Positions 24,218-33,710 are shown, counted from the first letter of the stretch. The stretch: DNA of 53,042 nucleotides from Nitrospina sp. (GCA_018653085.1 JABIAY010000025.1:1-53042); one strand, 5' to 3'. A program made the numbers and translations. Notes: generated from the letters alone by a model not told the origin.

Positions 24218-24901
24218 TTGATTGAGGTCGAAAGGCTTTCTAAAACCTATCAAATGGGCGAGCAAAAAGTATCTGCTCTGGATGGAGTCGATTTCACCAT
24301 CGAAAAAGGCGAATTTGTTGCCATCATGGGGCCATCGGGCAGTGGGAAATCCACCCTTATGAACCTATTAGGATGCCTGGACCTGCCCTCTTCCGGTATT
24401 TATCGTCTCGAAAACCTCGATATCCAGGACCTGAAACCCAACCAGTTAGCAGAAGTCCGTAACCGTAGCATCGGTTTTGTGTTTCAGAGTTTCAACCTTC
24501 TGCCTCGTGCTACCGCACTGGAAAACACCGAACTGCCGCTCCTCTATGGTCGAGTTGCCAAATCCGCTGAAATCGCGTTTCAGGCCCTTGAACGGGTTGG
24601 CCTGGCCCACCGAGCAAAACACAGACCCACCGAATTATCTGGAGGAGAACGCCAGAGAGTCGCCATTGCGAGAGCCCTGGTGAACAGTCCTGCTATCATT
24701 CTGGCAGATGAGCCTACGGGAAATTTGGATTCCACAACGGGCAAAGAGATATTGAACCTTTTCCTGGAGTTGAACCAGGAAGGGGTGACCGTGATTCTGG
24801 TCACCCATGAACTGGAAGTCGCACAACAGACAAAGAGAATCATTCAAATGCGAGATGGAAAAATCATAAACGACACGATGAATGGGGTGTTGTCATGCTG
24901 A
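24218..24901 (+). CDS. MacB-type ABC transporter, ATPase subunit
   Basis: 227 residues, LolD/MacB-type. Walker A GPSGSGKST (about 39-47), Q-loop, signature LSGGERQRVAIARAL, Walker B IILADEPTGNLDS and H-loop TH. It starts with TTG behind GTGAGG. Unlike E. coli MacB the ATPase is a separate polypeptide from the permease, whose ATG lies 7 bases before this stop. It energises export of a lipid, peptide or macrolide-like compound; substrate unknown. Confidence 0.93.
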   Translation: MIEVERLSKTYQMGEQKVSALDGVDFTIEKGEFVAIMGPSGSGKSTLMNLLGCLDLPSSGIYRLENLDIQDLKPNQLAEVRNRSIGFVFQSFNLLPRATALENTELPLLYGRVAKSAEIAFQALERVGLAHRAKHRPTELSGGERQRVAIARALVNSPAIILADEPTGNLDSTTGKEILNLFLELNQEGVTVILVTHELEVAQQTKRIIQMRDGKIINDTMNGVLSC

Positions 24902-26103
24902 TATGGGTCATGTTCAAAATGGCTCTTAGAAGCCTCCTGACTCATAAGCTCAGGACGTTTTTAACGGCTCTGGGGATTATCATTGGTGTTGCATCGGTGA
25001 TTTCCATGATTTCTATTGGCGAGGGGGCCAGGCTTCAGACGCTGAATACGATTTCAAAGTTTGGCACAAACATCATCACCATAAAACCGGGGCAAAAGAA
25101 ATCCCGGCATGTGACAACAGGTAAGGTCGACACACTCACCCTGGAAGACGCGGACTTTGTCGAAAAAAATATTTCCCTTATTACAGGTGTCGCGGCGCAG
25201 GTTTACAGGTCTGCCCAACTTAAATTCGAAAATAAAAATACCAATACGACCGTCCGGGGGACAGGAGCCAGTTACGCACGTCTGGCAAATTTCGAAATGG
25301 ATCGGGGACGTTATTTCAATAACGAAGAAATAAGGTCTGCGCAAAGAGTATGTGTTGTGGGTTCTACTGTATTGAAAAATCTTTTTGAAGGCATTAATCC
25401 GTTAGGTAAAACCGTTAAAGTGGACGGGAAAAATTTCCTGGTCATCGGAACTACCGTTTCGAAAGGTGCGCTGAGCTGGTATGACCCTGACGACCAGATA
25501 TTCATCCCGGTTACCACAGCACAAAAACGGGTTTTCGGGATGAAGCATGTTCAATCCATCGATGTTCAGGCAGAAAAAATTGAGGACCTTGAAACAATTA
25601 AAGAGGACATCTCCCGGTTTCTAAGGCAAAGACATAATATTAGTGAAGGAAAAGAAGACGACTTTTATGTGCAGAATTCTGCCCAATGGCTGAATAGCTG
25701 GGGAGACGCGGCCAAAACCTTCACCTATTTATTAGGGGGGATTGCCGCCATTTCTCTGATGGTTGGCGGTATTGGCATCATGAATATCATGTTGGTTTCC
25801 GTCACAGAACGAACCCGGGAAATAGGCATCCGCAAAGCTATTGGTGCCAAGAAAAGAGAAATTCTGGAACAATTCCTGATAGAATCCGTTTTAATCAGTT
25901 TCCTGGGAGGCGGCATAGGTATTCTATTGGGCATAGGAATCTCGCGTATTGTTTCTAATATCGGTGGTTGGGAGACCATAGTCTCCACCCAATCCATTAT
26001 CCTGTCCTTTGGATTTTCTGTGGCAATTGGTGTTTTTTTTGGGTTCTATCCTGCCAATAAAGCCGCAAACTTGAATCCTATTGAAGCCCTCCGCTACGAA
26101 TAA
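24895..26103 (+). CDS. MacB-type ABC transporter, permease subunit (FtsX-like)
   Basis: 402 residues. N-terminal helix (LRTFLTALGIIIGVASVISM), a large periplasmic MacB core (about 45-270), then three helices with the FtsX signature GGIGIMNIMLVSVTERTREI and GIRKAIGAKKREIL, ending NLNPIEALRYE as in MacB. Mechanotransmission rather than direct transport is the established mode of this superfamily. It closes the TolC-MacA-MacB operon; family A and B repeats follow directly. Confidence 0.93.
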   Translation: MLIWVMFKMALRSLLTHKLRTFLTALGIIIGVASVISMISIGEGARLQTLNTISKFGTNIITIKPGQKKSRHVTTGKVDTLTLEDADFVEKNISLITGVAAQVYRSAQLKFENKNTNTTVRGTGASYARLANFEMDRGRYFNNEEIRSAQRVCVVGSTVLKNLFEGINPLGKTVKVDGKNFLVIGTTVSKGALSWYDPDDQIFIPVTTAQKRVFGMKHVQSIDVQAEKIEDLETIKEDISRFLRQRHNISEGKEDDFYVQNSAQWLNSWGDAAKTFTYLLGGIAAISLMVGGIGIMNIMLVSVTERTREIGIRKAIGAKKREILEQFLIESVLISFLGGGIGILLGIGISRIVSNIGGWETIVSTQSIILSFGFSVAIGVFFGFYPANKAANLNPIEALRYE

Positions 26104-26104
26104 C

Positions 26105-26173
26105 CCGGCGAGCCGCCGGTGGCTACTGGCAATGGCTTGATCTGGCGAGCAAAGAGTTTTCTCGGCTTAACGA
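26105..26173 (-). repeat. Intergenic repeat family A, inverted copy
   Basis: On the minus strand it reads AAGCCGAGAAAACTCTTTGC TCGCCAG, then CCATTGCCAGTAGCCACCGG C, ending CTCGCCGG, matching 789-849 and the tandem copies at 11919-12094. It follows the MacB permease stop. Confidence 0.65.
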
Positions 26174-26230
26174 GCTCTTGACAGTCTGCATATTGCATTA
26201 GTATTGTCAGGCAACGTGAAAGATATCATT

Positions 26231-26320
26231 AAATCACCCTCACCCCAACCCTCTCCCTTCAAGGGCGAGGGAGCAAAAAGTTCCTTCTCCCCTGGAGGGA
26301 GAAGGCTAGGATGAGGGGGG
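26231..26320 (-). repeat. Intergenic repeat family B, inverted copy, forming the pabB leader
   Basis: Reverse-complement copy of 17348-17448: the same two hairpins and the same CTCATCCTAGCCTTC block. Its outer end reads GAGGGGGGAG on the plus strand, which is the only ribosome-binding-like sequence before pabB (ATG at 26327). Confidence 0.75.
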
Positions 26321-26326
26321 AGCAAT

Positions 26327-27790
26327 ATGAATATTCTACCTGACAGAAAGACGTTTGACCGGTTGGCGGCATCCTCCTTGCGCGTTCCTGTTTGTGGTCA
26401 GCAAAAAATTCCCGACCTGAACCTGTCCCGTTTATTTGAGGAGCTTTTTCTTAATACTGCAAACACCTTTTTGTTTGAAAGTGGAAACGGTCCAGAAGAG
26501 ACAGCCCGTTACTCCTTAATGGGTAGTGCCAGCACCAGAATCCTGGAGATCAAGGGACAACAGGCAAAACTGTTTCGTAAAGATGCGTTGGTGCAAGAAT
26601 GGGATCAACCGGAACCGGCCCTGGCCTTGCTGAATTTTGAAAAAGATGTCCGTCCGGTGGATTATCTCCCCCATTTCTGGGGCGGATGGGTCGGATTCAT
26701 CGGCTACGAAGCCGGCGCATGGTTCGAATCTTTACCCGTCAGGGAATCCTCAGAAAGCAATTTGCCCGACCTCTTGTTCATGGAAATAGAGCGGTTATTT
26801 TTATATGACCATTTGACGGAACAATTGAAATTCATTCTTTCTCCCAAAACAGAGGAAACCGGTTGTGGCTATGCTGAACTCAGCGGGGAAATCGAAAAAG
26901 TATGGAAGCGTATTTATCAGGCTTTAGAAGACATCGGCGAAAAATCGAATTCAGAAAGCCCCCTGTCTTCTAACGGACTGAAGTCTAATTTGAGTGAGGC
27001 GGACTATACGGATCGGGTGGAAAAGGCTAAAAATTATATTCGCGAAGGAGATATCTATCAGGCCAACCTTGCACAAAAATTTGCCACACCTTTTAAAGGC
27101 GATTCGTTCCAGTTGTACAGAAAGCTCATGCAGGTAAACCCTTCGCCTTTTTCAGGGTATTTAAATTTTAAAAATTTTTCATTGGTCAGCTCATCTCCCG
27201 AACGGTTGGTGAAGGTTCACGGGCACCGCATTGAGACACGACCCATAGCAGGCACCCGACCTCGTGGGCTAAAGGAGGAAGAAGATCAGGCTCTCTCGGC
27301 GGAATTGTTATCGAACCCAAAGGAACGTGCCGAACACTTGATGCTGGTTGATTTGGAACGCAATGATTTAGGACGCATCTGCCAGGATGGATCGGTTTGT
27401 GTTACCGATTTCATGTTTTTGGAAAAATATTCGCATGTGAGTCATATTGTCTCCAATATAACTGGAAATCTTGCCCCCGGAACTCGTGTTTATGATATTT
27501 TAAAGTCTGTCTTTCCTGGAGGAACCATCACAGGTTGCCCTAAGATTCGTTGCATGGAAATCATTTCCGAGTTGGAACCGGTTGTGAGAGGACCCTATTC
27601 CGGTTCATTTGGATATATCGGATTCGGCACCTATATGGATTTAAACATCATCATACGTTCCATAGTGGTCTGCGATGAGACAGCCAGTTTCCATGTGGGA
27701 GCAGGCATTGTGGCTGATTCCAATCCTCAAAAAGAGTATCAGGAAACCCTGGATAAGGCCACAGCGATGATACAGGCCCTATCACACTAA
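26327..27790 (+). CDS. pabB: Aminodeoxychorismate synthase component I
   Basis: 487 residues of the chorismate-binding family (PabB/TrpE). The N-terminal domain has LFLNTANTFLFESGNG; the catalytic half shows PSPFSGYLNF, SSSPERLVKV, IAGTRPRG, LVDLERNDLGRIC, GGTITGCPKIRCMEII and GPYSGSFGYIGF. It aminates chorismate with ammonia from PabA for folate. TrpE and PabB are hard to separate by eye; the pabC-like gene that follows directly decides for PabB. No amidotransferase gene is adjacent. Its ribosome site derives from a dispersed repeat. Confidence 0.85.
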   Translation: MNILPDRKTFDRLAASSLRVPVCGQQKIPDLNLSRLFEELFLNTANTFLFESGNGPEETARYSLMGSASTRILEIKGQQAKLFRKDALVQEWDQPEPALALLNFEKDVRPVDYLPHFWGGWVGFIGYEAGAWFESLPVRESSESNLPDLLFMEIERLFLYDHLTEQLKFILSPKTEETGCGYAELSGEIEKVWKRIYQALEDIGEKSNSESPLSSNGLKSNLSEADYTDRVEKAKNYIREGDIYQANLAQKFATPFKGDSFQLYRKLMQVNPSPFSGYLNFKNFSLVSSSPERLVKVHGHRIETRPIAGTRPRGLKEEEDQALSAELLSNPKERAEHLMLVDLERNDLGRICQDGSVCVTDFMFLEKYSHVSHIVSNITGNLAPGTRVYDILKSVFPGGTITGCPKIRCMEIISELEPVVRGPYSGSFGYIGFGTYMDLNIIIRSIVVCDETASFHVGAGIVADSNPQKEYQETLDKATAMIQALSH

Positions 27791-27802
27791 ATGAGGGAAG
27801 GC

Positions 27803-28669
27803 ATGCAAGATTCCATTGTTTATTTGAACGGACTATTCACCCCACTTGAAAACGCAAAAGTTTCCATTTTGGATCGAGGCTTCTGTTATGGAGATGGTCT
27901 GTTTGAAACCATACGAGTCTGTAATGGAAAAGTTTTTAAGCTTGATCAGCATATCGAAAGGCTACTCATATCCCTACCCTTAATTTTTCTTGATTTACCC
28001 ATGACAGCAGAAGAGATTAAAGCTGTAGTGCAGGAAACCCTGGCCCGGAATAAGTATAAAAATGCAATTATCAGGTTGACCGTCACCCGCGGTATCAACG
28101 CAGAAACTTTTCAAATAGATTCCGAGATTCCCCCTACATTAGTGGTTCATGCCCGGCCTCATCGCCCTTTACCCAAGACTGTTTATCGGAAGGGAGTTCA
28201 GATCACTTTGCTCACTATGAGGGCATCTGGCTTGCCAAGTCTGAAGCGGGGTCTGAAGACTTGCAACTTTCTTGCAAATATCATGGTCCGGGAAATTTCC
28301 ACGCAAAAAGGAAGTATGGAAGGGATAATTGTCGACCCGGATCGGGGTGTGACGGAAGGGGCAACCAGCAACCTGTTTATTGTTAAAGAGGGTGTACTTA
28401 AAACTCCCGTTATAAATAATTTGGTGCTGGAAGGAATCACCCGCCGAGCTGTTCTTGAAATCGCGAGGGATCATAAAATCCCCATAGAAGAAGGCTCAAT
28501 GATGCCAGAAGATGTTTTGACCGCCGATGAAGTGTTTATTACCAGTTCCGGGATTGATATTGTTCCCGTGATTCGTGTGGATGACACATATATTGGCAAC
28601 AAAAAACCGGGTATCCTGACCTGTTTTTTACAGGATGAATTTTTAAAAGGTATTGAAGGGGCCCGTTAA
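27803..28669 (+). CDS. pabC: 4-amino-4-deoxychorismate lyase (class IV aminotransferase family)
   Basis: 288 residues. PLP fold-type IV: ILDRGFCYGDGLFETIRV (22-39), PLP Lys152 in LKTCNFLANI, EGATSNLFIV and a C-terminal ADEVFITSSG. The inner ATG at 27803 is preferred because AGGGAAGG falls 6-8 bases before it; a first ATG at 27791 has no site. It would split aminodeoxychorismate into p-aminobenzoate and pyruvate. D-amino acid or branched-chain transaminases look alike; pabB directly upstream supports PabC. Confidence 0.8.
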   Translation: MQDSIVYLNGLFTPLENAKVSILDRGFCYGDGLFETIRVCNGKVFKLDQHIERLLISLPLIFLDLPMTAEEIKAVVQETLARNKYKNAIIRLTVTRGINAETFQIDSEIPPTLVVHARPHRPLPKTVYRKGVQITLLTMRASGLPSLKRGLKTCNFLANIMVREISTQKGSMEGIIVDPDRGVTEGATSNLFIVKEGVLKTPVINNLVLEGITRRAVLEIARDHKIPIEEGSMMPEDVLTADEVFITSSGIDIVPVIRVDDTYIGNKKPGILTCFLQDEFLKGIEGAR

Positions 28670-28709
28670 ACATGATAGCTTTTCATCTTAATTTTTTTTG
28701 GATAGTGCT

Positions 28710-29171
28710 ATGAGCCAACAAAACCGTTTTCAGGACAACTCTTCCGGGGTAATTACCGACACCAAATATAATAAATATTGGCTTCCTAAAGATTCATGGG
28801 GAGATTTAGGGCAGTGGAGAAATTTTAACGAGGCAAAGTCCTATACCCAATTGATGAATCAGGTTTACGCAGGAGGATTCAGTGATTGGAGGCTTCCAAC
28901 GCTGGAAGAAGCAAAAAGTTTATATGATCAGGCGTTGGGTCAAAGAGACTGGGACGATGAAGCTGTCTTTATCGATGCCTTATTCGTTACCAAATGTGCC
29001 AATTTTATGTGGACCAGCGAAACGAATGACAAGCAGGAAGTCGGCCGGATCAATCTCAGAAATGGGGAAGTGGAATTTATTGACCCGAATACCCAGGAAC
29101 ATCAGTCAGCACGGCTGGTGCGGGATATCCCCACCGACCGCCAGCTTGAAGCTAACCACGATGAACAATAG
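28710..29171 (+). CDS. DUF1566 domain protein, second copy
   Basis: 153 residues from the ATG at 28710 (a TTG at 28698 is possible). DUF1566 features: RFQDNSSGVITDTKYNKYWL, a GQWRNFNEAKSYTQLMN helix, the core GGFSDWRLPTLEEAKSLYDQ, MWTSET and SARLVRDI. No signal peptide. Like the copy at 5901-6341 it stands at the edge of a biosynthetic operon. Function unknown. A diverged repeat-like segment follows (29172-29242). Confidence 0.75.
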   Translation: MSQQNRFQDNSSGVITDTKYNKYWLPKDSWGDLGQWRNFNEAKSYTQLMNQVYAGGFSDWRLPTLEEAKSLYDQALGQRDWDDEAVFIDALFVTKCANFMWTSETNDKQEVGRINLRNGEVEFIDPNTQEHQSARLVRDIPTDRQLEANHDEQ

Positions 29172-29242
29172 ATTTTTAGGCTGAGAGAACTCTTTGGGCC
29201 GAGACAGCCTATTGCTCTCTGAGTTCAGCGTCACGCTGGCGT

Positions 29243-29617
29243 CTAGTGGCCGGAGATTATTTCTTCTTCGATCCGGTCATGGTCTGAACTGACGATAAGA
29301 ACATCCGCATGTTTGGTTTGGGTGAAGCCGCTGAACAGAGTTCCTTGAAGAGTGGGTTCAAGATCAAGGGGAGTCTTCCGGGCAACCCTGACTTTGCGTT
29401 CCGGCTCATGCAGATCAACGCATAGCATATCACCATCCACCCGGCACTCAATGGACTGGCCTTCCTCTTTACCTGTGGCGAATATCTTATTCCCAACTCG
29501 CACAGCATGAACCGGACGACTGGAACCCTTGCACCATACTTTTCCTGAATCCTGAATTTCTTCTATTCGCTTCACTTCTTGTTGCCACCCTCTGATAAAT
29601 AGCACTGGCTCTTTCAA
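29243..29617 (-). CDS. Unrecognised small protein
   Basis: 124 residues, TTG or nearby GTG start, no good ribosome site. Predicted mostly beta (VWCKGSSRPVHAVRVGNKIF, ECRVDGDMLCVDLHEPERKV), charged C-terminus. It resembles no family I know. It is the longest frame of the gap between the DUF1566 gene and bioF and is antisense to both, so it could be spurious. Confidence 0.4.
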   Translation of the reverse strand: MKEPVLFIRGWQQEVKRIEEIQDSGKVWCKGSSRPVHAVRVGNKIFATGKEEGQSIECRVDGDMLCVDLHEPERKVRVARKTPLDLEPTLQGTLFSGFTQTKHADVLIVSSDHDRIEEEIISGH

Positions 29618-29672
29618 CTGATTTATACCATAATTTTGGAATTGTTGACCCTTCAGCAGAGCATGGAATTCA

Positions 29673-30815
29673 TTGAGCGAACAATTTTTTAACCGTCTTG
29701 AAGATGAATTAAACTCCAGCCGAGATAAAAATCTTTATCGTGAGGTACGGCTTTTTCCTGAATGCAGGCTTAACCTTTGCGCCAACGATTATTTTCAGTT
29801 GCGGCACGACCCTAAAGTCATCGAGGGGGCTAAAAAAGCCTGCGAGATCTACGGAACGGGAAGTGGTGCCTCTCCCCTGCTCTCAGGATTCCTTCCCTGT
29901 CATCAGAGTTTGCTCGAGCAATTGTGCCAGTGGAAGCATAAATCTTATGGTCTGCTTTTCAACACGGGTTTTATGGCCAATCAAGCGGTCTTAAAACATT
30001 TACCTGGAAAAAATGACCTCGTGCTTGCAGACAAATTAATTCATCACTCCATTGCCCAGGCTCTTGTTCAAGGTTCCGCCAGATTCAAGCGTTACCATCA
30101 TCTTGATTTGGAACATTTGCGAGAACTGCTGGATGCCGATTTTAAGAATTATGAGACAGTTTTTGTTGTTACAGAAAGTGTTTTTAGCATGGATGGAGAC
30201 TATCCAGACTTAAAAAAACTTGTGGAGTTGAAGAAGGACTATCCTTTTGTACTGATACTGGACGAAGCTCATGGCACCGGTGTTTTTGGGGAAACAGGTG
30301 GCGGACTTGCGGAGGAAATGCAAGTGCAGGACCAGGTGGATATTCTTATAGGAACATTGGGAAAATCATTGGCAAGCATGGGTGCGTATATTCTTTCAGA
30401 CTCGTCAACGATCATTAATTTTCTTGTGAACCGGGCAGGAGAATTCATCTATTCCACCTTTTTATCTCCGGCTCAGGTGGGTTCCGCTGAAATCGCATTG
30501 CAGATATTACAATCTGCACAGGAAAAGCGCAGATACCTACAGGAGATTTCAAGAAGCTGTAGAAAAATTCTTAACATAGAGGAAGGGAACAACCTCCCCT
30601 CTCCTATTGTCCCTGTATTGATTGGAGATCCTGTCAGGACACTGGAGCTCAGGAATCATCTTTTGCAAAAGGGAATTATGGTGGGGGCTATTCGAGCCCC
30701 TACCGTACCTCCTCACACATCAAGACTGAGAATATCCCTGCACACAGGGGTAACCGCAGAGACCCTTGAGGAATTAGGAAATATAATTAATCCATGGATA
30801 AAATCTCAACCATAA
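29673..30815 (+). CDS. bioF: 8-amino-7-oxononanoate synthase
   Basis: Joins pimeloyl-ACP (or -CoA) with L-alanine in biotin synthesis. 380 residues. PLP enzyme of the alpha-oxoamine synthase group: GTGSGASPLLSGF (61-73), FNTGFMANQAVL, LDEAHGTGVFG with Asp197 and His200, and PLP Lys231 in GTLGKSLASMGAYI. Starts with TTG (the only start before an in-frame stop). The next gene begins 22 bases before its end, which ties the esterase-like protein to biotin synthesis. Confidence 0.92.
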   Translation: MSEQFFNRLEDELNSSRDKNLYREVRLFPECRLNLCANDYFQLRHDPKVIEGAKKACEIYGTGSGASPLLSGFLPCHQSLLEQLCQWKHKSYGLLFNTGFMANQAVLKHLPGKNDLVLADKLIHHSIAQALVQGSARFKRYHHLDLEHLRELLDADFKNYETVFVVTESVFSMDGDYPDLKKLVELKKDYPFVLILDEAHGTGVFGETGGGLAEEMQVQDQVDILIGTLGKSLASMGAYILSDSSTIINFLVNRAGEFIYSTFLSPAQVGSAEIALQILQSAQEKRRYLQEISRSCRKILNIEEGNNLPSPIVPVLIGDPVRTLELRNHLLQKGIMVGAIRAPTVPPHTSRLRISLHTGVTAETLEELGNIINPWIKSQP

Positions 30816-31453
30816 CGGCTGTCTCCGGGTGGGCATTGCCACAGCAATGGTTTGCTCAAGAAGTGGCCACCGCTTTTCCAGGTTCCCACATAGAAGTCAT
30901 TTATCCTGAGACCCCGGAAAGAGCTGAAGAAGCAGAAATATTGCTACGGCGATATCCGGCCGATCTCTATATAGGTTATTCTCTGGGAAGCCTCTGGTTA
31001 CTGAAATATAAGGACCTGCTACCCTCTTCCTCTATAAAAGCCTTGCTTGCCCCTATTTTATCATTCCTGGATAAAGACGAGATGGGAGGCACTACCTCAG
31101 AGACACAATTGAAATACCTGACCAGAATTTTGCGGCAGAATTCGGATACGTGCGCCAGCTTAAAAAATTTCTTTTCTTATTCCGATCTTCCATTCCCGGA
31201 AAAAATGATTGAAGATGTACCTGGTAGAGAAATCCTGTTGCGGGGGTTGGAATTTCTGAAAACGTACAGGGCAAAAGGAGAAGACGCTAAAATATTTTTG
31301 TCCATCGTTGGAGAAAATGATATTTTCATTAATGAAGGTTTGCTCAGAAGACATATTCCCGGCTTAGATGTTGTCCAGGGAGTTGGGCATGCTCCCGGAA
31401 ACTTGTTAAAGCGCCTGGCAGGACAATTGAATTGGAAGAACCATAACTTATGA
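30794..31453 (+). CDS. Alpha/beta hydrolase, probable pimeloyl-ACP methyl ester esterase
   Basis: 219 residues, overlapping bioF by 22 bases. It has the hydrolase elbow GYSLG with Ser63, acid Asp176 in GENDIF and His199 in GVGHAPG, and the SGWALP oxyanion segment near the N-terminus as in BioH. Size and neighbourhood suggest the role of BioH/BioG: cutting pimeloyl-ACP methyl ester so that BioF can use it. bioC, which makes that ester, lies downstream (33797). It is not a close match to BioH or BioG as I know them, so I give no symbol. Confidence 0.75.
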   Translation: MDKISTITAVSGWALPQQWFAQEVATAFPGSHIEVIYPETPERAEEAEILLRRYPADLYIGYSLGSLWLLKYKDLLPSSSIKALLAPILSFLDKDEMGGTTSETQLKYLTRILRQNSDTCASLKNFFSYSDLPFPEKMIEDVPGREILLRGLEFLKTYRAKGEDAKIFLSIVGENDIFINEGLLRRHIPGLDVVQGVGHAPGNLLKRLAGQLNWKNHNL

Positions 31454-32094
31454 AAATATTTGGCATAAATTTTAATCATTCCCCCAGCCAAAAAAAACCA
31501 ATCACTATCGCAATTTGTGATTTCAAAAAAAGTCAGGGTTTGTCTGTGTTGAAGGTGGAGTCACTATACGGACTAAAGGAGTTTGATACTTTTTTGAAAC
31601 AAAAGGGCCCCTGGTTTTCGGGTGTCAACTTCCCCTTAGGCCAACCAAATCTTTTCTTAAAAAAGATGAATCTGCCTGACAAATGGAGCAGCTACGTAAA
31701 AGATATAAACCGTTGGAAACTGGAGGGGTTTGAAAAAAAAGTAAAGCAGTTCAAAGCCAAGTTACCTAATAATGCCAAAGAGCCTTTACGCCTGACTGAT
31801 GCAATGGTCGGAGCAGAAAGCCCGTTAAAGTTCACTCAAAAACAATTAGCCTTGCAATTTTATGAAGGGACATCTCGCCTTCTTAAAGCAGGCGTATCCA
31901 TACTGCCCTGCAACCCCAAAAGTGATACACGTGTAGTACTGGAAACTTTTCCTGACCTTGTGGCCCAACGTTTTGCCGTGCATGATCTGGGAGGAAGGGC
32001 GAAAAATGTGGATACCCAATCTCTCCACAAGGAAATTATAAAAGGATTGGAAACTCCTGAGTTTGAACAGGATTTTAAATTTAAAATTTTTTAG
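31450..32094 (+). CDS. DUF429 protein, N-terminal part; frame broken at a T6 run
   Basis: 214 residues ending at TAG (32092-32094). DUF429 features: GINFN near the start, [11 protein letters not shown] (57-66), [15 protein letters not shown] (114-128), [17 protein letters not shown]. The usual Asp of 'GID' and 'DFP' read as Asn here. The normal C-terminus ([15 protein letters not shown] and EGWIIDP) is missing from this frame but present in the next gene's frame, entered by one extra T (or a -1 slip) at TTTTTT (32087-32092). ATGA overlap with the esterase gene. DUF429 has an RNase H-like fold and no settled function. Confidence 0.75.
   Translation: MKIFGINFNHSPSQKKPITIAICDFKKSQGLSVLKVESLYGLKEFDTFLKQKGPWFSGVNFPLGQPNLFLKKMNLPDKWSSYVKDINRWKLEGFEKKVKQFKAKLPNNAKEPLRLTDAMVGAESPLKFTQKQLALQFYEGTSRLLKAGVSILPCNPKSDTRVVLETFPDLVAQRFAVHDLGGRAKNVDTQSLHKEIIKGLETPEFEQDFKFKIF
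32087..32092 (+). other. T6 run at the frame junction of DUF429 and the kinase
   Basis: With one more T (or one backward slip) the reading AAA ATT TTT continues TTA GAT GAT GCC TTG, giving a DALKLKC peptide in frame with the downstream kinase and joining the two parts of DUF429. Confidence 0.6.
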
Positions 32095-32102
32095 ATGATG
32101 CC

Positions 32103-33710
32103 TTGAAACTGAAATGTGTTGAGGAATCTGATAGTGCTATTTTAAATGCTATATTAATTTCCACGCAAGTTGCATGGGCTTACAGTGTGGGGAAACCCCA
32201 TTATGGCATGCCTGACATCCAGCATCCCAATATTCAAACTGAGGGATGGATCATTGATCCTAGCCTGGTCAATGTATCAGCAAAACCCAAAAATCGTTTT
32301 GGCAGCGAGTTAGCCGAGTTTATTCAAAAAGGTGGGCTGGATTCCAAAAGGTCCTTCAACCTGATGGGGCACATCCAAAGGCTTTCCAATATTGGTCGTG
32401 CGCTATCCGGCGAGAGAAATCTAAACGCCTTGCTGGAGACAATTGTTAACGAAGCAAGAGACCTGACCCTTGCTGATGGGGGAACCCTATACATCCTCAA
32501 GGACGATCTATTACATTTTAAAATTGTCCAAAATGATTCCCTGAGTATAAACATGGGTGGAGTTACAGGTGCTGACATCACCTTCCCGCCAGTGGAAATC
32601 AAAGAATCCAATGTGTCGGCTTATGTGGCTATAAAGAATATTTCTGTAAACATCCCTGATGTTTACAACTATAAGCCCTTCGATTTTACGGGGCCTAAAA
32701 AGTTTGATGCAAAAACGGGTTACAGGACAAAATCAATGCTTGTGGTGCCTTTAACAAATCATGAAGATGTGGTGATAGGTGTTTTGCAACTCTTGAATGC
32801 CCGAGACGTGAATGACAAGAAAAAGGTCAATCCTTTTTCTCCAGATTATGAGAGTTTGGTGGAATCTCTGGCCTCTCAGGCGGCAGTTGCAGTAAGCAAT
32901 GCTTCACTGATCAATGAATTGAAAACGGCCCAACAAACTCTGATCGGGGCAAGAGACCGTGCCGAAGATGCCAGCCGTGCCAAAAGTAATTTCCTGGCAA
33001 ACATGAGTCATGAGCTACGCACCCCAATGAATGCCATTATTGGATACAGCGAAATGCTTCTGGAAGATGCTGAGGAAGAAGGGTTGGATGAATTTCAATC
33101 CGATTTGGATAAAATTCGTTCTTCAGGAAAACATCTACTGGGGTTGATCAATGAAATTCTCGACCTTTCTAAAATCGAAGCTGGCAAGATGGAAATCTTT
33201 TTGGAAAGCTTCGACATAAATGAACTGATCAAGGAAGTTGAGGCCACCATACACCCGCTGGCGGAAAACAAAAGTAATAAATTAATTATAGATTGTCCCG
33301 ACAATGCCGGGTTCATGGAAGCTGACGAAACGCGAGTGCGTCAAATGCTCCATAACCTGCTGAGCAACGCCTGCAAATTCACAGAAAAGGGTACGGTTAC
33401 ATTAAGGGTCACCCGCACAACCCAGGAAGGGGAGGACTGGATTATTTTTGATATTATTGACACCGGAATGGGAATCCCAAAAGATTACCTTAAGAATATA
33501 TTTCTTGAATTTTCTCAAGTAGACAACTCTTCCACCCGAAAATTTGGTGGAACGGGGCTGGGACTTGCCATAAGCAGAAGATTTTGTCTGATGATGGGCG
33601 GGGATATCACAGTTAAAAGCGTTGAGGGTGCGGGGTCAACTTTTAGCATAGAAATGCCCGTGAAGGTTACCCCCAAAGCCACCCTTCGACGACGGGCCAG
33701 CGATCGGTAA
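32103..33710 (+). CDS. GAF-sensor histidine kinase carrying the DUF429 C-terminus
   Basis: 535 residues from a TTG. Residues 8-53 ([20 protein letters not shown], then EGWIIDP) are the end of DUF429, not a kinase part. A GAF domain follows (about 108-268), then HisKA with His303 in [14 protein letters not shown], and HATPase: N-box [21 protein letters not shown], and [10 protein letters not shown]. There is no membrane helix and no receiver. The start of the true kinase is uncertain: translation may begin at an internal Met, or come from frameshifting out of DUF429. Cognate regulator unknown. Confidence 0.85.
   Translation: MKLKCVEESDSAILNAILISTQVAWAYSVGKPHYGMPDIQHPNIQTEGWIIDPSLVNVSAKPKNRFGSELAEFIQKGGLDSKRSFNLMGHIQRLSNIGRALSGERNLNALLETIVNEARDLTLADGGTLYILKDDLLHFKIVQNDSLSINMGGVTGADITFPPVEIKESNVSAYVAIKNISVNIPDVYNYKPFDFTGPKKFDAKTGYRTKSMLVVPLTNHEDVVIGVLQLLNARDVNDKKKVNPFSPDYESLVESLASQAAVAVSNASLINELKTAQQTLIGARDRAEDASRAKSNFLANMSHELRTPMNAIIGYSEMLLEDAEEEGLDEFQSDLDKIRSSGKHLLGLINEILDLSKIEAGKMEIFLESFDINELIKEVEATIHPLAENKSNKLIIDCPDNAGFMEADETRVRQMLHNLLSNACKFTEKGTVTLRVTRTTQEGEDWIIFDIIDTGMGIPKDYLKNIFLEFSQVDNSSTRKFGGTGLGLAISRRFCLMMGGDITVKSVEGAGSTFSIEMPVKVTPKATLRRRASDR

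Noticed and set aside
26724-26740. tRNA-like T-arm sequence GGTTCGAATC
   Set aside because: Lies in the pabB coding frame with no cloverleaf around it; no tRNA gene was found anywhere in the window.
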